Notes under the pieces: generated by a model | The model's database searches: none | The model's input: only the letters and a program-made list of their open reading frames with translations | Told to the model about the DNA's origin: nothing | Source: Ruegeria discodermiae | Lineage (GTDB): Bacteria; Pseudomonadota; Alphaproteobacteria; Rhodobacterales; Rhodobacteraceae | Reading direction: 5' to 3' | Length of the DNA stretch: 64,000 nucleotides | NCBI RefSeq assembly: GCF_030758345.1 | Contig: NZ_JAVAMO010000001.1 | Coordinates: forward strand, 310,001-374,000 | In this document: positions 51,383-61,224 of the stretch, piece by piece | Layout: each line of letters starts with the position of its first letter | Position numbering within the stretch: position 1 is the stretch's first letter | Program-made: the position numbers and the translations under genes

Positions 51383-54300
51383 TGGCGACGATCGTCCTTT
51401 CTGCGGCCGGAGCGGCCATTGGCGGGTCCATCGGGGGCACCTTTACGGGTCTGTCCTCGGTGGCGATTGGGCGCGCGGTTGGCGCAACGGTGGGCAGGCT
51501 CATCGACAACCGTTTGCTGGGGCAGGGTGCCGAGCCGGTCGAAACCGGCAAGGTGGACCGGTTCCGCCTGACCCATTCGGGTGAGGGCGCGGCGGTTTCT
51601 CGGCTGCATGGCAGGATGCGGATTGCCGGGCAGATGATCTGGGCGTCGCAGTTCCGCGAACACGTCAGCCGCAGCGGTGGCGGAGGGGGCGGCAAGGGTG
51701 CGCCCAAGCCGCCGGAGCCGGAAGTGACCCAATACAGTTACACGGTGTCTGTGGCACTGGCGCTTTGCGAAGGAGAGATCGCGTCGGTGGGGCGTGTCTG
51801 GGCCGATGGTGAAGAGATCGAACATGACCGGCTGAACATGCGAGTCTATACCGGCAGTGCCGATCAATTGCCCGATCCGACCATGGAGGCAATTGAGGGC
51901 ACCGGCGCGGTCCCCGCCTATCGCGGCACCGCCTATGTGGTGATGGAGGATCTGCCGCTGGGTCAGTTCGGCAACCGGGTGCCGCAATTCTCGTTCGAGG
52001 TGGTCAGACCGGCGCAGGAAGAGGCCGAGGATTCCCGAGACGATCTGGGGCGGATCGTGCGCGCCGTGGCGATCGTGCCAGGGACCGGGGAATACTCGCT
52101 GGCGACCAGGCAGGTCAATTACAGCAAGGGCTGGGGGCAGCATTGGGCGGCAAATGTTCACTCGCCGACCGGCGGGACCGATTTCGTGCAATCCATGAAA
52201 GCCCTGCGCGAAGAGGTTCCGGGATGTGATGCCGCCTCGCTGGTAGTGTCCTGGTTCGGGGGCGATTTGCGTTGCGGAGAATGCCGGATCGAACCCAAGA
52301 TCGAGCGGCGCGAGATCGATGGCGCCAACATGCCCTGGCGGGTGTCGGGCGCGGGCCGCTCCGGCGTGGCCGAGGTGCCGCGCAAGGATGGCGAGCCGAT
52401 CTATGGTGGTACCCCGGCAGATGACTCGGTGGTCGAGGCGATCCGGCATCTGCAGGCGCAGGGCAAGCGGGTGATGTTCTATCCCTTCATCCTGATGGAT
52501 CAGGATGAAAACAACACGCTGCCCGATCCCTGGAGCGGGGCCGAGGCCCAGCCGGTTCTGCCTTGGCGTGGGCGGATCACGCTCAGCGTTGCGCCGGGGT
52601 GGATGGGCAGCCCGGACAAGACGGCGGCGGCGGATGACGAGGTGGCGGCGTTTTTCGGCACCGCGCAGAGGTCACATTTCCAGATCAGCTCGGGCCGAGT
52701 GTCCTATAGCGGTCCGCAAGAGTGGAGCTTTCGCCGCTTCATCCTGCATTACGCCGCACTCTGCGCGGCGGCGGGAGGTGTATCGGCCTTCTGCATCGGC
52801 TCGGAAATGCGGGCGTTGACGCAGATCCGGGGGGCGAATGGCTTTCCGGCGGTTGACGCGCTGCGCCAGTTGGCGGCGGAGGTGCGCGACATTCTCGGGC
52901 CGGATACCAAGATCAGTTATGCGGCGGATTGGTCGGAATATTTTGGCTATCAGCCCGGCGATGCGCCCGGCGACCGGTATTTCCATCTGGACCCGCTTTG
53001 GGCGGATGAGAATATCGATTTCATCGGCATAGACAATTACATGCCGGTGGCCGATTGGCGCGATGAGGAGGATCATCTGGACGCGCAGGCCGGTATCAAC
53101 TCGATCTACGATATCGACTATCTGCGCTCGAATATCGAGGGCGGCGAGGGGTTTGACTGGTATTATGCCTCATCCGAGGCGCGCGCGGCGCAGGTTCGCA
53201 CCCCGATCACCGATGGCGATCATGACGAGCCGTGGGTCTGGCGCTATAAGGACCTGCGCAACTGGTGGTCGCAGCGGCATTACGAGCGGATCGGTGGGGT
53301 GCGCCAAGCGCTGCCGACCGATTGGGTGCCGGGGTCAAAGCCGTTCTGGTTCACCGAACTGGGTTGCGCGGCCATCGACAAGGGGTCGAACCAGCCCAAC
53401 AAGTTTCTGGACCCGAAATCCTCGGAATCCCGGTTGCCGCACCATTCTAACGGGCTGCGCGATGACTTCGTGCAGATGCAGTATCTGAAGGCGGTTCTTG
53501 GCTATTGGACGCAGCCTCAGAACAATCCGGTGGCAAGCGAATATGACGGGCGCATGATCGACATGGCCAATGCCTATGTCTGGGCCTGGGACGCGCGGCC
53601 TTTTCCCGCCTTTCCGAACAATCGCGAACAATGGAGCGATGGGAGCAATTATGCGCGCGGGCATTGGTTGACTGGGCGGGTGAGCAACCGGTCGCTGGCC
53701 TCGGTCGTGGCCGAGATCTGTCGTGCCTCCGATCTGGTGGACAATCTGGATGTCTCGGAACTCTGGGGTGTGGTGCGCGGCTATGTGCTGGATCAGGTCG
53801 AAGATGCGCGCGCGGCCCTGCAACCACTGATGCTGCGCTATGGCTTTGATGCGATTGAGCGCGACGGCAGGCTGGTCTTTCGCCTGCGCGATGGCAAGCA
53901 GGCCATCGAAATCCTGCCCGACCAGTTTGCCGAGAGTCGCGAGCTGGACGGGGATGTCGAGCTGCGCCGCGAGGCGGATGTGGACATGACCGGGCGCGTG
54001 CGGCTGCGCTTCGTACAGTCAGGCGGCGATTTCGATGCGATCTCGGAAGAGGCGATCTTGCCCGATGACGCGACCCATGCGGTGGCGACGAGCGAGATTC
54101 CCCTGGCCATGACCCGCGCCGAGGGACGGCAGACGGTCGAACGCTGGCTGGCCGAGGCGCGGGTGTCACGCGACACGGCCCGGTTTGCTCTGCCGCCCTC
54201 GAAATTAGCGCTGGGCGCGGGCGATGTGGTGCAATTGCCCTCGTTGGATGGCAAAACGGCGCGGTATCGCGTGGACCGGGTGGAACAGACCGATTTGCAA

Positions 54301-55323
54301 CTGATCGAGGCGGTGCGGATCGAACCGGGCATCTACGAAACCACCCAAATGGTCGAGGATGTGCCTGCGCTACGCGCCTTCGCGCCACCCTTGCCGGTGA
54401 CGCCGATGTTTCTGGACCTGCCGCTCATGACCGGGGACGAGGTGCCGCATGCGCCTTATCTGGCGGTCGCGGCTGACCCGTGGCCAGGTTCGGTCGCGGT
54501 GTATCGATCCTCCAGTGACCAGGATTATGAGCTGGGTGAGATCATCGCGGCGCAATCGGTGATCGGCAGGACAGAGACGCCGCTGTTCCGGGCGGGGCAG
54601 GGGTTGTGGGACCGTGGGGCGGATTTGCAGGTTCGTCTGATCTCGGGGGAATTGGAATCACGTGGGATCGATGCGTTGCTCAATGGTGCGAATCTGGCGG
54701 CGATCGGAAATGGGTCGAGCGGGACCTGGGAATTGCTGCAATTTTCCGAGGCAGAGCTGATCGCACCGGACACGTACCTGTTGCGCAACCGGCTGCGGGG
54801 GCAGTTGGGCAGCGATGCGCTGGTGCCCGAGGTCTGGCCGGAAGGCTCGGTCTTTGTGCTGCTCGATCGCACGGTGACGCAGCTGGGCCTGTCCAGCTCG
54901 GCGCGACGGGTTGCGCGGCACTTCAGGATTGGTCCGGCGGCACGTGGTTATGATGACCCTTCTTATCTACACCGGGTCGAAGCCTTTGACGGCAACGGAT
55001 TGCGGCCCTATGCGCCGGTACACTTGCGGGCCGAGGCAAGCCTAAGCGGGCATCGGATCAGCTGGATTCGCCGGACCCGGATCGACGGGGATAGCTGGGA
55101 CGCGCCCGAGGTGCCGCTAGGTGAGGAGAGCGAGAGCTATTTGCTGCGGGTGACGCGTGAGGGGGCAATGCTGCGCGAGGTGGTGCTGGGTGGGACGGAC
55201 TGGACCTATACAGAAGCGATGCAGGCGCAGGATGGCGCTGAGAACGGCGTCCGGATCGAGGTTGCGCAGGTTTCGGCGCGGTTTGGACCGGGGCTTTTTG
55301 CGATTATGGACTGGGCGGCCTGA
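51382..55323 (+). CDS. GTA g15, megatron tail tip protein (TIM-barrel/phage tail)
   Basis: A 1313-residue protein, the largest of the cluster, forming the tail spike and host-contact part. The N-terminus has a Gly-rich hydrophobic segment (AAGAAIGGSIGGTFTGLSSV). A GTA TIM-barrel-like glycosidase-related domain spans about residues 420-740 (FCIGSEMRALTQIRG, ISYAADWSEYFGYQ, FIGIDNYMPVADWRD, FWFTELGCAAIDKG). The phage-tail domain follows (about 750-960). The C-terminal part (about 1000-1313) is strand-rich (PYLAVAADPWPGSVAVYRSS; SWIRRTRIDGDSWDAPEVPLGEESESYLLRV) and likely binds carbohydrate on the recipient. GAGGTGAA lies before the ATG. Confidence 0.95.
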   Translation: MATIVLSAAGAAIGGSIGGTFTGLSSVAIGRAVGATVGRLIDNRLLGQGAEPVETGKVDRFRLTHSGEGAAVSRLHGRMRIAGQMIWASQFREHVSRSGGGGGGKGAPKPPEPEVTQYSYTVSVALALCEGEIASVGRVWADGEEIEHDRLNMRVYTGSADQLPDPTMEAIEGTGAVPAYRGTAYVVMEDLPLGQFGNRVPQFSFEVVRPAQEEAEDSRDDLGRIVRAVAIVPGTGEYSLATRQVNYSKGWGQHWAANVHSPTGGTDFVQSMKALREEVPGCDAASLVVSWFGGDLRCGECRIEPKIERREIDGANMPWRVSGAGRSGVAEVPRKDGEPIYGGTPADDSVVEAIRHLQAQGKRVMFYPFILMDQDENNTLPDPWSGAEAQPVLPWRGRITLSVAPGWMGSPDKTAAADDEVAAFFGTAQRSHFQISSGRVSYSGPQEWSFRRFILHYAALCAAAGGVSAFCIGSEMRALTQIRGANGFPAVDALRQLAAEVRDILGPDTKISYAADWSEYFGYQPGDAPGDRYFHLDPLWADENIDFIGIDNYMPVADWRDEEDHLDAQAGINSIYDIDYLRSNIEGGEGFDWYYASSEARAAQVRTPITDGDHDEPWVWRYKDLRNWWSQRHYERIGGVRQALPTDWVPGSKPFWFTELGCAAIDKGSNQPNKFLDPKSSESRLPHHSNGLRDDFVQMQYLKAVLGYWTQPQNNPVASEYDGRMIDMANAYVWAWDARPFPAFPNNREQWSDGSNYARGHWLTGRVSNRSLASVVAEICRASDLVDNLDVSELWGVVRGYVLDQVEDARAALQPLMLRYGFDAIERDGRLVFRLRDGKQAIEILPDQFAESRELDGDVELRREADVDMTGRVRLRFVQSGGDFDAISEEAILPDDATHAVATSEIPLAMTRAEGRQTVERWLAEARVSRDTARFALPPSKLALGAGDVVQLPSLDGKTARYRVDRVEQTDLQLIEAVRIEPGIYETTQMVEDVPALRAFAPPLPVTPMFLDLPLMTGDEVPHAPYLAVAADPWPGSVAVYRSSSDQDYELGEIIAAQSVIGRTETPLFRAGQGLWDRGADLQVRLISGELESRGIDALLNGANLAAIGNGSSGTWELLQFSEAELIAPDTYLLRNRLRGQLGSDALVPEVWPEGSVFVLLDRTVTQLGLSSSARRVARHFRIGPAARGYDDPSYLHRVEAFDGNGLRPYAPVHLRAEASLSGHRISWIRRTRIDGDSWDAPEVPLGEESESYLLRVTREGAMLREVVLGGTDWTYTEAMQAQDGAENGVRIEVAQVSARFGPGLFAIMDWAA

Positions 55324-55327
55324 GCTT

Positions 55328-55663
55328 GTGTTGCCTCTGCTGCATGGTGACATCAGCAACGCCGCATGCGCCTTGCTGAGGGTCGCACCAGACATGCGCC
55401 GTCGGATATGCGTGCAAATGGTGGCGGACGCATCCCAGGCGGCGGAGCATGTGCGGCGCACCGGGCGGCTGCATCCGCGCTATGGCAACGGATCGCTGAT
55501 GGCGGCCGCACGCGCGCGCGGCATCGCCGATGAGCCGGGATTTGACGACCCGGACTATTGCGGCTGTGTGATTGAGGTCCTGCAAGCCGTGATGCGATAC
55601 CGCGAAACCGAAGGGTTTCACGTCAAAGATAGTCTCGATTACAAGGGGTTGCCAGAAAGTTGA
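55328..55663 (+). CDS. Small conserved protein directly after the GTA cluster
   Basis: A protein of about 111 residues beginning at GTG 55328, 5 bp after the g15 stop: LPLLHGDISNAACALLRVAPDMRRRICVQM, then HPRYGNGSLMAAARARG and DDPDYCGCVIEVLQAVM. It agrees with a short family found after g15 in related GTA loci and otherwise of unknown role (annotated as hypothetical/DUF7742 as far as I recall). A longer frame to 55157 lies within g15 and looks unprotein-like. It is helical, cytoplasmic, probably transcribed with the GTA genes. Confidence 0.7.
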   Translation: MLPLLHGDISNAACALLRVAPDMRRRICVQMVADASQAAEHVRRTGRLHPRYGNGSLMAAARARGIADEPGFDDPDYCGCVIEVLQAVMRYRETEGFHVKDSLDYKGLPES

Positions 55664-55733
55664 ACCTCCACCGCTTTCGGCTTGCTCCAAGATGCGCTAC
55701 ATATAAGAACTGCGCAAACATGGAGGCAGATTG

Positions 55734-56543
55734 ATGGCCGAAACGCGTGCACATATTTCTTCCGTTGATCCGGTTTGGGATCGCATTACCAAAGAAGCTG
55801 AAGAGGCGGTTCGCGATGAGCCGTTGATGGGTGGTCTGGTTCATGCCTGTATCCTGCATCACCGGTCGCTGGAAAAGGCTCTGTCTTATCGGATTGCCGC
55901 CAAGCTGGCCTCGAACGAGATGTCGATGGTGATCCTGCGAGAGATCGCGGATGACGCCTATGCGAAGGCGCCGGAACTTGTCGAAGCGGCGCGCGCCGAT
56001 CTGGTTGCGGTTTTTGAGCGCGACCCGGCCTGCCACCGCCTTTTGCAGCCCGTGCTGTATTTCAAGGGCTATCAGGCGATGCAGGGCTATCGCATCGCGC
56101 ATTGGCTGTGGCATCAGGGCAAGCACGACCTAGCCTATTTCTTCCAGATGCGAATATCTGAGATTTTCGGGATCGACATTCACCCGGCAGCGCGGATCGG
56201 CAAGGGGATCATGATCGATCATGCCCATTCCATCGTGATCGGTGAAACCGCTGTGGTGGGTGACAACGTCTCGATGCTGCATTCGGTGACGCTGGGCGGG
56301 ACCGGCAAGGAAGAAGAGGACCGCCATCCCAAGATCGCCGATGGGGTTCTGATCGGGGCCGGTGCAAAAGTGCTGGGCAATATCACTGTTGGCCGGTGCA
56401 GCCGGATTGCCGCCGGTTCGGTGGTTCTGTCCGAAGTGCCGCCCTGCAAGACGGTTGCGGGCATTCCGGCCAAGATCGTGGGCGAGGCGGGCTGCGACCA
56501 GCCTGCGGTCAGCATGAACCAGATGTTTCGGTCCGGGTTGTGA
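55734..56543 (+). CDS. cysE: Serine O-acetyltransferase
   Basis: A 269-residue enzyme that acetylates L-serine with acetyl-CoA, the first step of cysteine synthesis. The N-terminal helical domain (VWDRITKEAEEAVRDEPLMGGLVHACILHHRSLEKALSYRI) and the left-handed beta-helix (HPAARIGKGIMIDHAHSIVIGETAVVGDNVSMLHSVTLGGTGKE) with the catalytic His/Asp are intact. Long for a hexapeptide transferase, as usual for CysE. ATG with GGAGG upstream. The same gene neighbours the GTA cluster in R. capsulatus. Confidence 0.96.
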   Translation: MAETRAHISSVDPVWDRITKEAEEAVRDEPLMGGLVHACILHHRSLEKALSYRIAAKLASNEMSMVILREIADDAYAKAPELVEAARADLVAVFERDPACHRLLQPVLYFKGYQAMQGYRIAHWLWHQGKHDLAYFFQMRISEIFGIDIHPAARIGKGIMIDHAHSIVIGETAVVGDNVSMLHSVTLGGTGKEEEDRHPKIADGVLIGAGAKVLGNITVGRCSRIAAGSVVLSEVPPCKTVAGIPAKIVGEAGCDQPAVSMNQMFRSGL

Positions 56544-56576
56544 CGGCTAAGCGTCACTGACCTGATCCCAAAAAAT

Positions 56577-56610
56577 GAAAACGCCGCCGGAATTCGGCGG
56601 CGTTTTTTTG
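56577..56610. terminator. Bidirectional terminator between cysE and pdhC
   Basis: ACGCCGCCG (56581-56589) pairs with CGGCGGCGT (56595-56603) around GAATT, with TTTTTT on the plus side and, on the minus side, a TTTTCATTTTTT tail. It serves both convergent genes. Confidence 0.9.
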
Positions 56611-56625
56611 TATCTTGGCGATGCT

Positions 56626-57936
56626 TCAGGCCAGCATCATCATCGGGTTTTCCAGATTATCGACAATGGCTTGTAGCAATCGCGCGCCAAGTGCACCGTC
56701 GATGACCCGGTGATCGACCGACATGGTCACCGACATCACAGTCGCGACCGTCAACTCGCCATCATCTCCGACCACAGGCTTCTTGACGCCGGTGCCCACC
56801 GCCAGAATACCGGCATGGGGCGGGTTCACGATGGCGTCGAAATTGTCGATGCCGAACATGCCCAGGTTCGAGATCGCAAAGCTGCCGCCCTGATATTCAT
56901 GCGGCGCAAGCTTGCGGTCGCGGGCACGGGCGGCGAGGTCTTTCATCTCTGCCGACAGCGCCGAGAGCGATTTCATGTCGGCATCTTTCAGCACCGGCGT
57001 GAACAGGCCACCTTCGATCGCGACCGCAACGGCGACGTCGGAGGGTTTGAGCTGGAATACACGGTCCCCGGCCCAGACGGCGTTGCATTCGGGGACCTGT
57101 TGCAGCGCATTGGCCATCGCCTTGATGATGAAATCGTTGACGCTGAGCTTGGTGCCGCGCGATTCCAGCTGTTTGTTGAGCTGGCTGCGGAATTTGAGCA
57201 ACGCGTCGAGCTTGATGTCGCGGCGCAGATAGAAATGCGGGATCGACTGTTTTGCTTCGGTGAGACGTGCGGCGATGGTCTTGCGCATGCCATCAAGCGC
57301 AACCTCTTCGTATTCGCGGCCTTCATACATGCGCGCGACCATATCAGTCGAGGGGCCAGTCGCTGCGGCTGCGGCAGGGGCTGCGGCGGCAGGTGCGGCA
57401 GCGGCGGGCGCGGGTTTGGCGGCGGTTGGGCTGGCGCCTTCCACATCCGCCTTCACGATCCGCCCATGCGGGCCGGAGCCTGCGATCTGGCTGAGGTCCA
57501 GCCCCTTCTGGGCGGCAATGCGGCGGGCCAGCGGCGAGGCGAAGATGCGGGTGCCGTCAGCGAATTTGGCTGCGGCGGGGGCAGGGGCGGGTGCATCGGA
57601 GCCCCCTGCGGGGGCCGCCTCTTTACCCGCGTCGGCAGCGGGGGCTGCCTCCGGCGCCTTGGCGGGGCTGGCGGCGATATCATCGGCGCTTTCGCCCTCT
57701 TCCAGCAGCACGGCGATGGGGGTGTTGACCTGCACGCCTTCGCTGCCTTCGGCGACGAGGATCTTGCCGACGATGCCTTCATCGACCGCCTCGAATTCCA
57801 TCGTGGCCTTGTCTGTTTCAATCTCGGCCAGCAGGTCGCCGGACGACACGGTGTCGCCCTCCTTGACCAGCCATTTTGCCAGCGTGCCTTCCTCCATTGT
57901 TGGAGACAAGGCGGGCATCAGGATTTCGGTGGGCAT
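56626..57936 (-). CDS. pdhC: Pyruvate dehydrogenase E2, dihydrolipoamide acetyltransferase
   Basis: A 436-residue core enzyme of the pyruvate dehydrogenase complex; it moves the acetyl group from lipoyl to CoA. One N-terminal lipoyl domain (residues 1-80, lipoyl Lys in [14 protein letters not shown]), an Ala/Pro linker, the peripheral-subunit-binding domain (about 130-170, [28 protein letters not shown]), another Ala-rich linker and the catalytic domain (about 210-436) ending with the [15 protein letters not shown] active-site motif. The ATG at 57936 begins [12 protein letters not shown]; the frame runs 5 codons further. Third gene of the operon. Confidence 0.95.
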   Translation of the reverse strand: MPTEILMPALSPTMEEGTLAKWLVKEGDTVSSGDLLAEIETDKATMEFEAVDEGIVGKILVAEGSEGVQVNTPIAVLLEEGESADDIAASPAKAPEAAPAADAGKEAAPAGGSDAPAPAPAAAKFADGTRIFASPLARRIAAQKGLDLSQIAGSGPHGRIVKADVEGASPTAAKPAPAAAAPAAAAPAAAAATGPSTDMVARMYEGREYEEVALDGMRKTIAARLTEAKQSIPHFYLRRDIKLDALLKFRSQLNKQLESRGTKLSVNDFIIKAMANALQQVPECNAVWAGDRVFQLKPSDVAVAVAIEGGLFTPVLKDADMKSLSALSAEMKDLAARARDRKLAPHEYQGGSFAISNLGMFGIDNFDAIVNPPHAGILAVGTGVKKPVVGDDGELTVATVMSVTMSVDHRVIDGALGARLLQAIVDNLENPMMMLA

Positions 57937-57937
57937 C

Positions 57938-58198
57938 TCAGCGGTCCTCAATCAAAGTAATTTGGTCGAAAGGCGCCCTGGGGCGCCCGGTGCCGCGGGC
58001 GAGGGTCTCGATCGCGGCTGTGATCTTCGTTTTGTTCTCGGCCATCCAGACATAAGCGGTCTGGTGGCTGGGGCGGGACCCGATCAGGCGCAGATCCGCG
58101 GCCAGCCGTTCGGGAACCAGGCCGGTCACCTCACGGCCATCGACCGTGAGGCTCACCCGGTAGCATTCCGTCGCTGGATCGCGGCCCCTGATCTCCAT
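57938..58198 (-). CDS. Small protein between pdhB and pdhC (DUF1488-like)
   Basis: An 86-residue protein, [36 protein letters not shown] at the start and [24 protein letters not shown] at the end, similar in layout to small DUF1488-type proteins (strand-rich front, then a helix ending with a short C-terminal strand). It lies 9 bp after pdhB and ends 1 bp from the pdhC start, thus it is co-translated with the complex. No role is known. Confidence 0.6.
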   Translation of the reverse strand: MEIRGRDPATECYRVSLTVDGREVTGLVPERLAADLRLIGSRPSHQTAYVWMAENKTKITAAIETLARGTGRPRAPFDQITLIEDR

Positions 58199-58207
58199 CC
58201 CAGTCCC

Positions 58208-59584
58208 TTAGCGGTAGGTCACTTCTTTGACGGCGGCGATCACCTCATCCGTGGTCACCAGCGCCAGTTTCTCAAGGTTGGCAGCATAGGGCATCGGCAC
58301 GTCCTTGCCGGTGCAGTTCACAACCGGCGCGTCAAGATAATCGAAGGCCTGTTGCATCACCACCGAGGAGATGTAGGAGCCGACCGAGCCCTGCGGCCAG
58401 CCTTCTTCGACCGTCACCAGGCGGTTGGTTTTCATCACCGAGTTGATAATTGCACCGGTATCCATCGGGCGCAGCGTGCGCAGGTCGATCACTTCGGCAT
58501 TGATGCCGTCGTCGGCCAGCTTGTCGGCGGCTTCCAGCGCGAATTGCATCGAGATGCCGAAGCTGACGATGGTGACATCGCTGCCCTCGCGGCAGATTTT
58601 GGCCTTGCCGAAGGGGATGGTGAAATCATCCAATACCGGCACATCGAAGCTGCGGCCATAGAGGATTTCGTTTTCCAGGAAGATCACCGGGTTGGGATCA
58701 CGGATGGCGGTTTTTAGCAGGCCCTTTGCGTCGGCGGCTGAATAAGGCATCGCCACTTTCAGGCCGGGCACCTGCATGAACCAGGCCGCATAGTCCTGGC
58801 TGTGCTGGGCGGCGACGCGGGCGGCGGCGCCGTTGGGGCCACGGAAGACCATATGCGCGCCCATCTGACCGCCGGACATGTAGAGCGTCTTGGCCGCCGA
58901 GTTGACGATGTGATCCATGGCCTGCATCGAGAAGTTGAAGGTCATGAATTCGACAATCGGCTTCAGCCCACCAAAGGCCGCGCCGACACCGATGCCGGTG
59001 AAGCCGTGCTCGGTGATCGGCGTGTCGATGACGCGTTTGTCGCCGAACTCGTCCAGTAGGCCCTGGCTGACCTTGTAGGCGCCCTGATATTCCGCGACTT
59101 CTTCGCCCATCAGGAAAACGTCCGGATCGGCGCGCATTTCTTCGGCCATGGCGTCGCGCAGGGCCTCGCGCACGGTTTGCGGTTTCAGTTCGGTGCCTTC
59201 GGGCCAGTCCGGGGTCAGATCGACCTGCGGGGCGGCGGGGGCCGCAGCGGCAGGGGCGGGCGCTTCGGAGCTCCCTGCGGGAGCCGCCTCATTACCCGCG
59301 TCAGCCGCTGGTGCGGCTTCCGGCAGGGCGGAGGCGTCTTCGCCTTCTTCAACGAGGATCGCGATGGGGGTGTTGACCTTGACCGCTTCGGTCCCTTCCG
59401 CGACGAGGATCTTGCCGACGATGCCTTCATCGACGGCCTCGAATTCCATCGTGGCTTTGTCGGTTTCGATCTCGGCCATGATGTCGCCGGACGACACTGT
59501 GTCGCCCTCCTTGACCAGCCATTTTGCGAGCGTGCCTTCTTCCATCGTGGGCGAGAGGGCGGGCATGAGAATTTCGGTTGCCAT
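58208..59584 (-). CDS. pdhB: Pyruvate dehydrogenase E1 beta with lipoyl domain
   Basis: A 458-residue beta subunit of pyruvate decarboxylase (E1). The first 80 residues form a lipoyl domain nearly identical to that of pdhC, with the lipoyl Lys in [14 protein letters not shown]; an Ala-rich linker follows, then the transketolase-like body (about 140-458: [76 protein letters not shown]). A lipoyl domain on E1-beta is a known feature of alphaproteobacteria. Confidence 0.96.
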   Translation of the reverse strand: MATEILMPALSPTMEEGTLAKWLVKEGDTVSSGDIMAEIETDKATMEFEAVDEGIVGKILVAEGTEAVKVNTPIAILVEEGEDASALPEAAPAADAGNEAAPAGSSEAPAPAAAAPAAPQVDLTPDWPEGTELKPQTVREALRDAMAEEMRADPDVFLMGEEVAEYQGAYKVSQGLLDEFGDKRVIDTPITEHGFTGIGVGAAFGGLKPIVEFMTFNFSMQAMDHIVNSAAKTLYMSGGQMGAHMVFRGPNGAAARVAAQHSQDYAAWFMQVPGLKVAMPYSAADAKGLLKTAIRDPNPVIFLENEILYGRSFDVPVLDDFTIPFGKAKICREGSDVTIVSFGISMQFALEAADKLADDGINAEVIDLRTLRPMDTGAIINSVMKTNRLVTVEEGWPQGSVGSYISSVVMQQAFDYLDAPVVNCTGKDVPMPYAANLEKLALVTTDEVIAAVKEVTYR

Positions 59585-59599
59585 GTCTGGTTTGTCCCC

Positions 59600-60589
59600 T
59601 CAGGCGTAGATGTCGGTCCAGAGCTCGTCGAGCGCGGGCTCGGGGCTCTCTTTCGAGAAGTCGGCGGCTTTGTTGACGATCTGCTTGATCTCTTTGTCGA
59701 TCGCCTTCAGGTCGTCCTCGCTGGCGTGTTTGCCGCTGAGCAGCAGCTCGCGCACATGTTCGATCGGGTCGCGTTCCTCGCGTACTTTCTGCACCTCTTC
59801 GCGGGTGCGGTACTTGGCCGGGTCGGACATTGAGTGACCGCGATAGCGATAGGTCTTGACCTCGAGGATATAGGGGCCCTTGCCCGCGCGGCAGTGCGCT
59901 ACGGCCTTTTCGCCCGCCGCCTTGACCGCCAGCACATCCATGCCATCGACAATCTCACCGGGAATGCCAAACGCCTCGCCGCGGTGGAAGATATCCTTGG
60001 TCGAAGTCGAACGCTGTTGCGAGGTGCCCATGGCGTATTGGTTGTTCTCGATCACAAACACCACCGGCAGATGCCAAAGCGCGGCCATGTTGAAGGTTTC
60101 ATAGACCTGGCCCTGGTTGGCGGCCCCATCTCCGAAATAGGTGAAGGTGACGCGGCCGTTTTCCTTGTACTTGTCGGCAAAGGCCAGACCCGCGCCTATC
60201 GGAACCTGCGCGCCGACGATGCCATGGCCGCCATAGAAATGCTTCTCTTTCGAGAACATGTGCATGGAGCCGCCCTTGCCTTTGGAATAGCCGCCCTCAC
60301 GTCCGGTCAGTTCGGCCATCACCCCGTCGGGGTTCATGCCACAGGCCAACATATGGCCGTGATCGCGGTAGGAGGTGACGCGCTTGTCGCCTTCTTCGGT
60401 GGCCGCTTCAAGCCCGACCACGACGGCCTCTTGCCCGATATACAAATGGCAGAACCCGCCGATCAGACCCATGCCGTAGAGCTGGCCCGCCTTTTCCTCG
60501 AATCGCCGTATCAACAGCATCTCACGATAGTATTCTTTCAGCTCTTCAGCGGAAACGTTTGGTTTCCTTGTGCTTTTACGCGCTGCCAT
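59600..60589 (-). CDS. pdhA: Pyruvate dehydrogenase E1 alpha
   Basis: A 329-residue thiamine-diphosphate-binding subunit of E1. YYREMLLIRRFEEKAGQLYGMGLIGGFCHLYIGQEA at the start, the GDGAANQGQVYETFNMA ThDP motif, VFVIENNQYAMGTSQQRST, and YRYRGHSMSDPAKYRTREEV are typical. It starts the pdhA-pdhB-(small gene)-pdhC operon; a long inverted repeat lies 23 bp upstream. Confidence 0.96.
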   Translation of the reverse strand: MAARKSTRKPNVSAEELKEYYREMLLIRRFEEKAGQLYGMGLIGGFCHLYIGQEAVVVGLEAATEEGDKRVTSYRDHGHMLACGMNPDGVMAELTGREGGYSKGKGGSMHMFSKEKHFYGGHGIVGAQVPIGAGLAFADKYKENGRVTFTYFGDGAANQGQVYETFNMAALWHLPVVFVIENNQYAMGTSQQRSTSTKDIFHRGEAFGIPGEIVDGMDVLAVKAAGEKAVAHCRAGKGPYILEVKTYRYRGHSMSDPAKYRTREEVQKVREERDPIEHVRELLLSGKHASEDDLKAIDKEIKQIVNKAADFSKESPEPALDELWTDIYA

Positions 60590-60611
60590 GGCCGGCGGAT
60601 CCCCTTATGCT

Positions 60612-60637
60612 GAGATAGTTTAGCGTTAAACTATCTC
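60612..60637. promoter_or_regulatory. Perfect 11-bp inverted repeat upstream of pdhA
   Basis: GAGATAGTTTA (60612-60622) and TAAACTATCTC (60627-60637) are perfect complements separated by GCGT. It is A/T-rich, lacks a T-tract and lies 23-48 bp before the pdhA start. It is probably an operator for a dimeric regulator of the complex; the protein is unknown. Confidence 0.6.
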
Positions 60638-60718
60638 TTAAAGCATTTCCGATGCCATTGCGAGACATAATATTACGTAGGGGAAAACGCGGCTGAAAAC
60701 GGCTGAAAATAAGGGCGA

Positions 60719-61018
60719 TCAGCGAATGACGATCTCATCAGAGCGCAGCAGACCCAAGACCGAACGCGCTTGCTGATCGAGCAGGTCGAGGTCAAGGTAA
60801 TCGTCGGACAGGCGCTTTGTGAGGTTTTCCATCCGCTCGATCTCGGCATCAAGCGTGGCCAGGTTCTGTTGCAGGTCACTGCGTTCGGCGCTGATTTCGA
60901 CCCGGCGAAACAGCCCGAAATCCCCCTGCACGGCGGCGAAGGTGAAATAGGTGCCGATGGCAAAGGCGAAGGCAAAGAACAGCAATGCGCCAAGGCTGGG
61001 TCGATTGGATCGGGTCAC
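60719..61018 (-). CDS. Septum formation initiator (FtsB/DivIC-like)
   Basis: A 99-residue single-span protein of the divisome. A short N-terminal tail, one helix (LGALLFFAFAFAIGTYFTFAAV, about 9-30), then the coiled coil ISAERSDLQQNLATLDAEIERMENLTKRLSDDYLDLDLLDQQARSVLGL. The DLLDQQAR-LG ending is the family signature. A GTG at 61018 gives the usual MTRSNRPSLG start; the site before it is weak. It is upstream of pdhA, an arrangement common in alphaproteobacteria. Confidence 0.85.
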   Translation of the reverse strand: MTRSNRPSLGALLFFAFAFAIGTYFTFAAVQGDFGLFRRVEISAERSDLQQNLATLDAEIERMENLTKRLSDDYLDLDLLDQQARSVLGLLRSDEIVIR

Positions 61019-61224
61019 GTTGAAACCGTTTATGAAAACTGCCTGTCTTGCGCCCTTTGCGGACGTCTCAGCGCAGTATGGCACAGGTGATTCGCGTTGT
61101 GAATCCAAGAAATGTGACGCGCGCGCAGTTTTTGTTGCGGGTGTTGCCCACCAAGACCGCGCATGCAGCTGGGATTAGACCTACGGGATATTGGAGCACT
61201 CAATACCGTTTCTCAGACGATCTG

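Noticed and set aside
57360-57430. Repetitive GCGGC-rich stretch within pdhC
   Set aside because: It encodes the Ala/Pro linker of E2, so it is explained by the protein and is not a separate repeat element.
56710-57960. A 416-residue plus-strand frame opposite pdhC
   Set aside because: It is low-complexity Gly/Arg sequence antisense to the Ala-rich linkers of E2.
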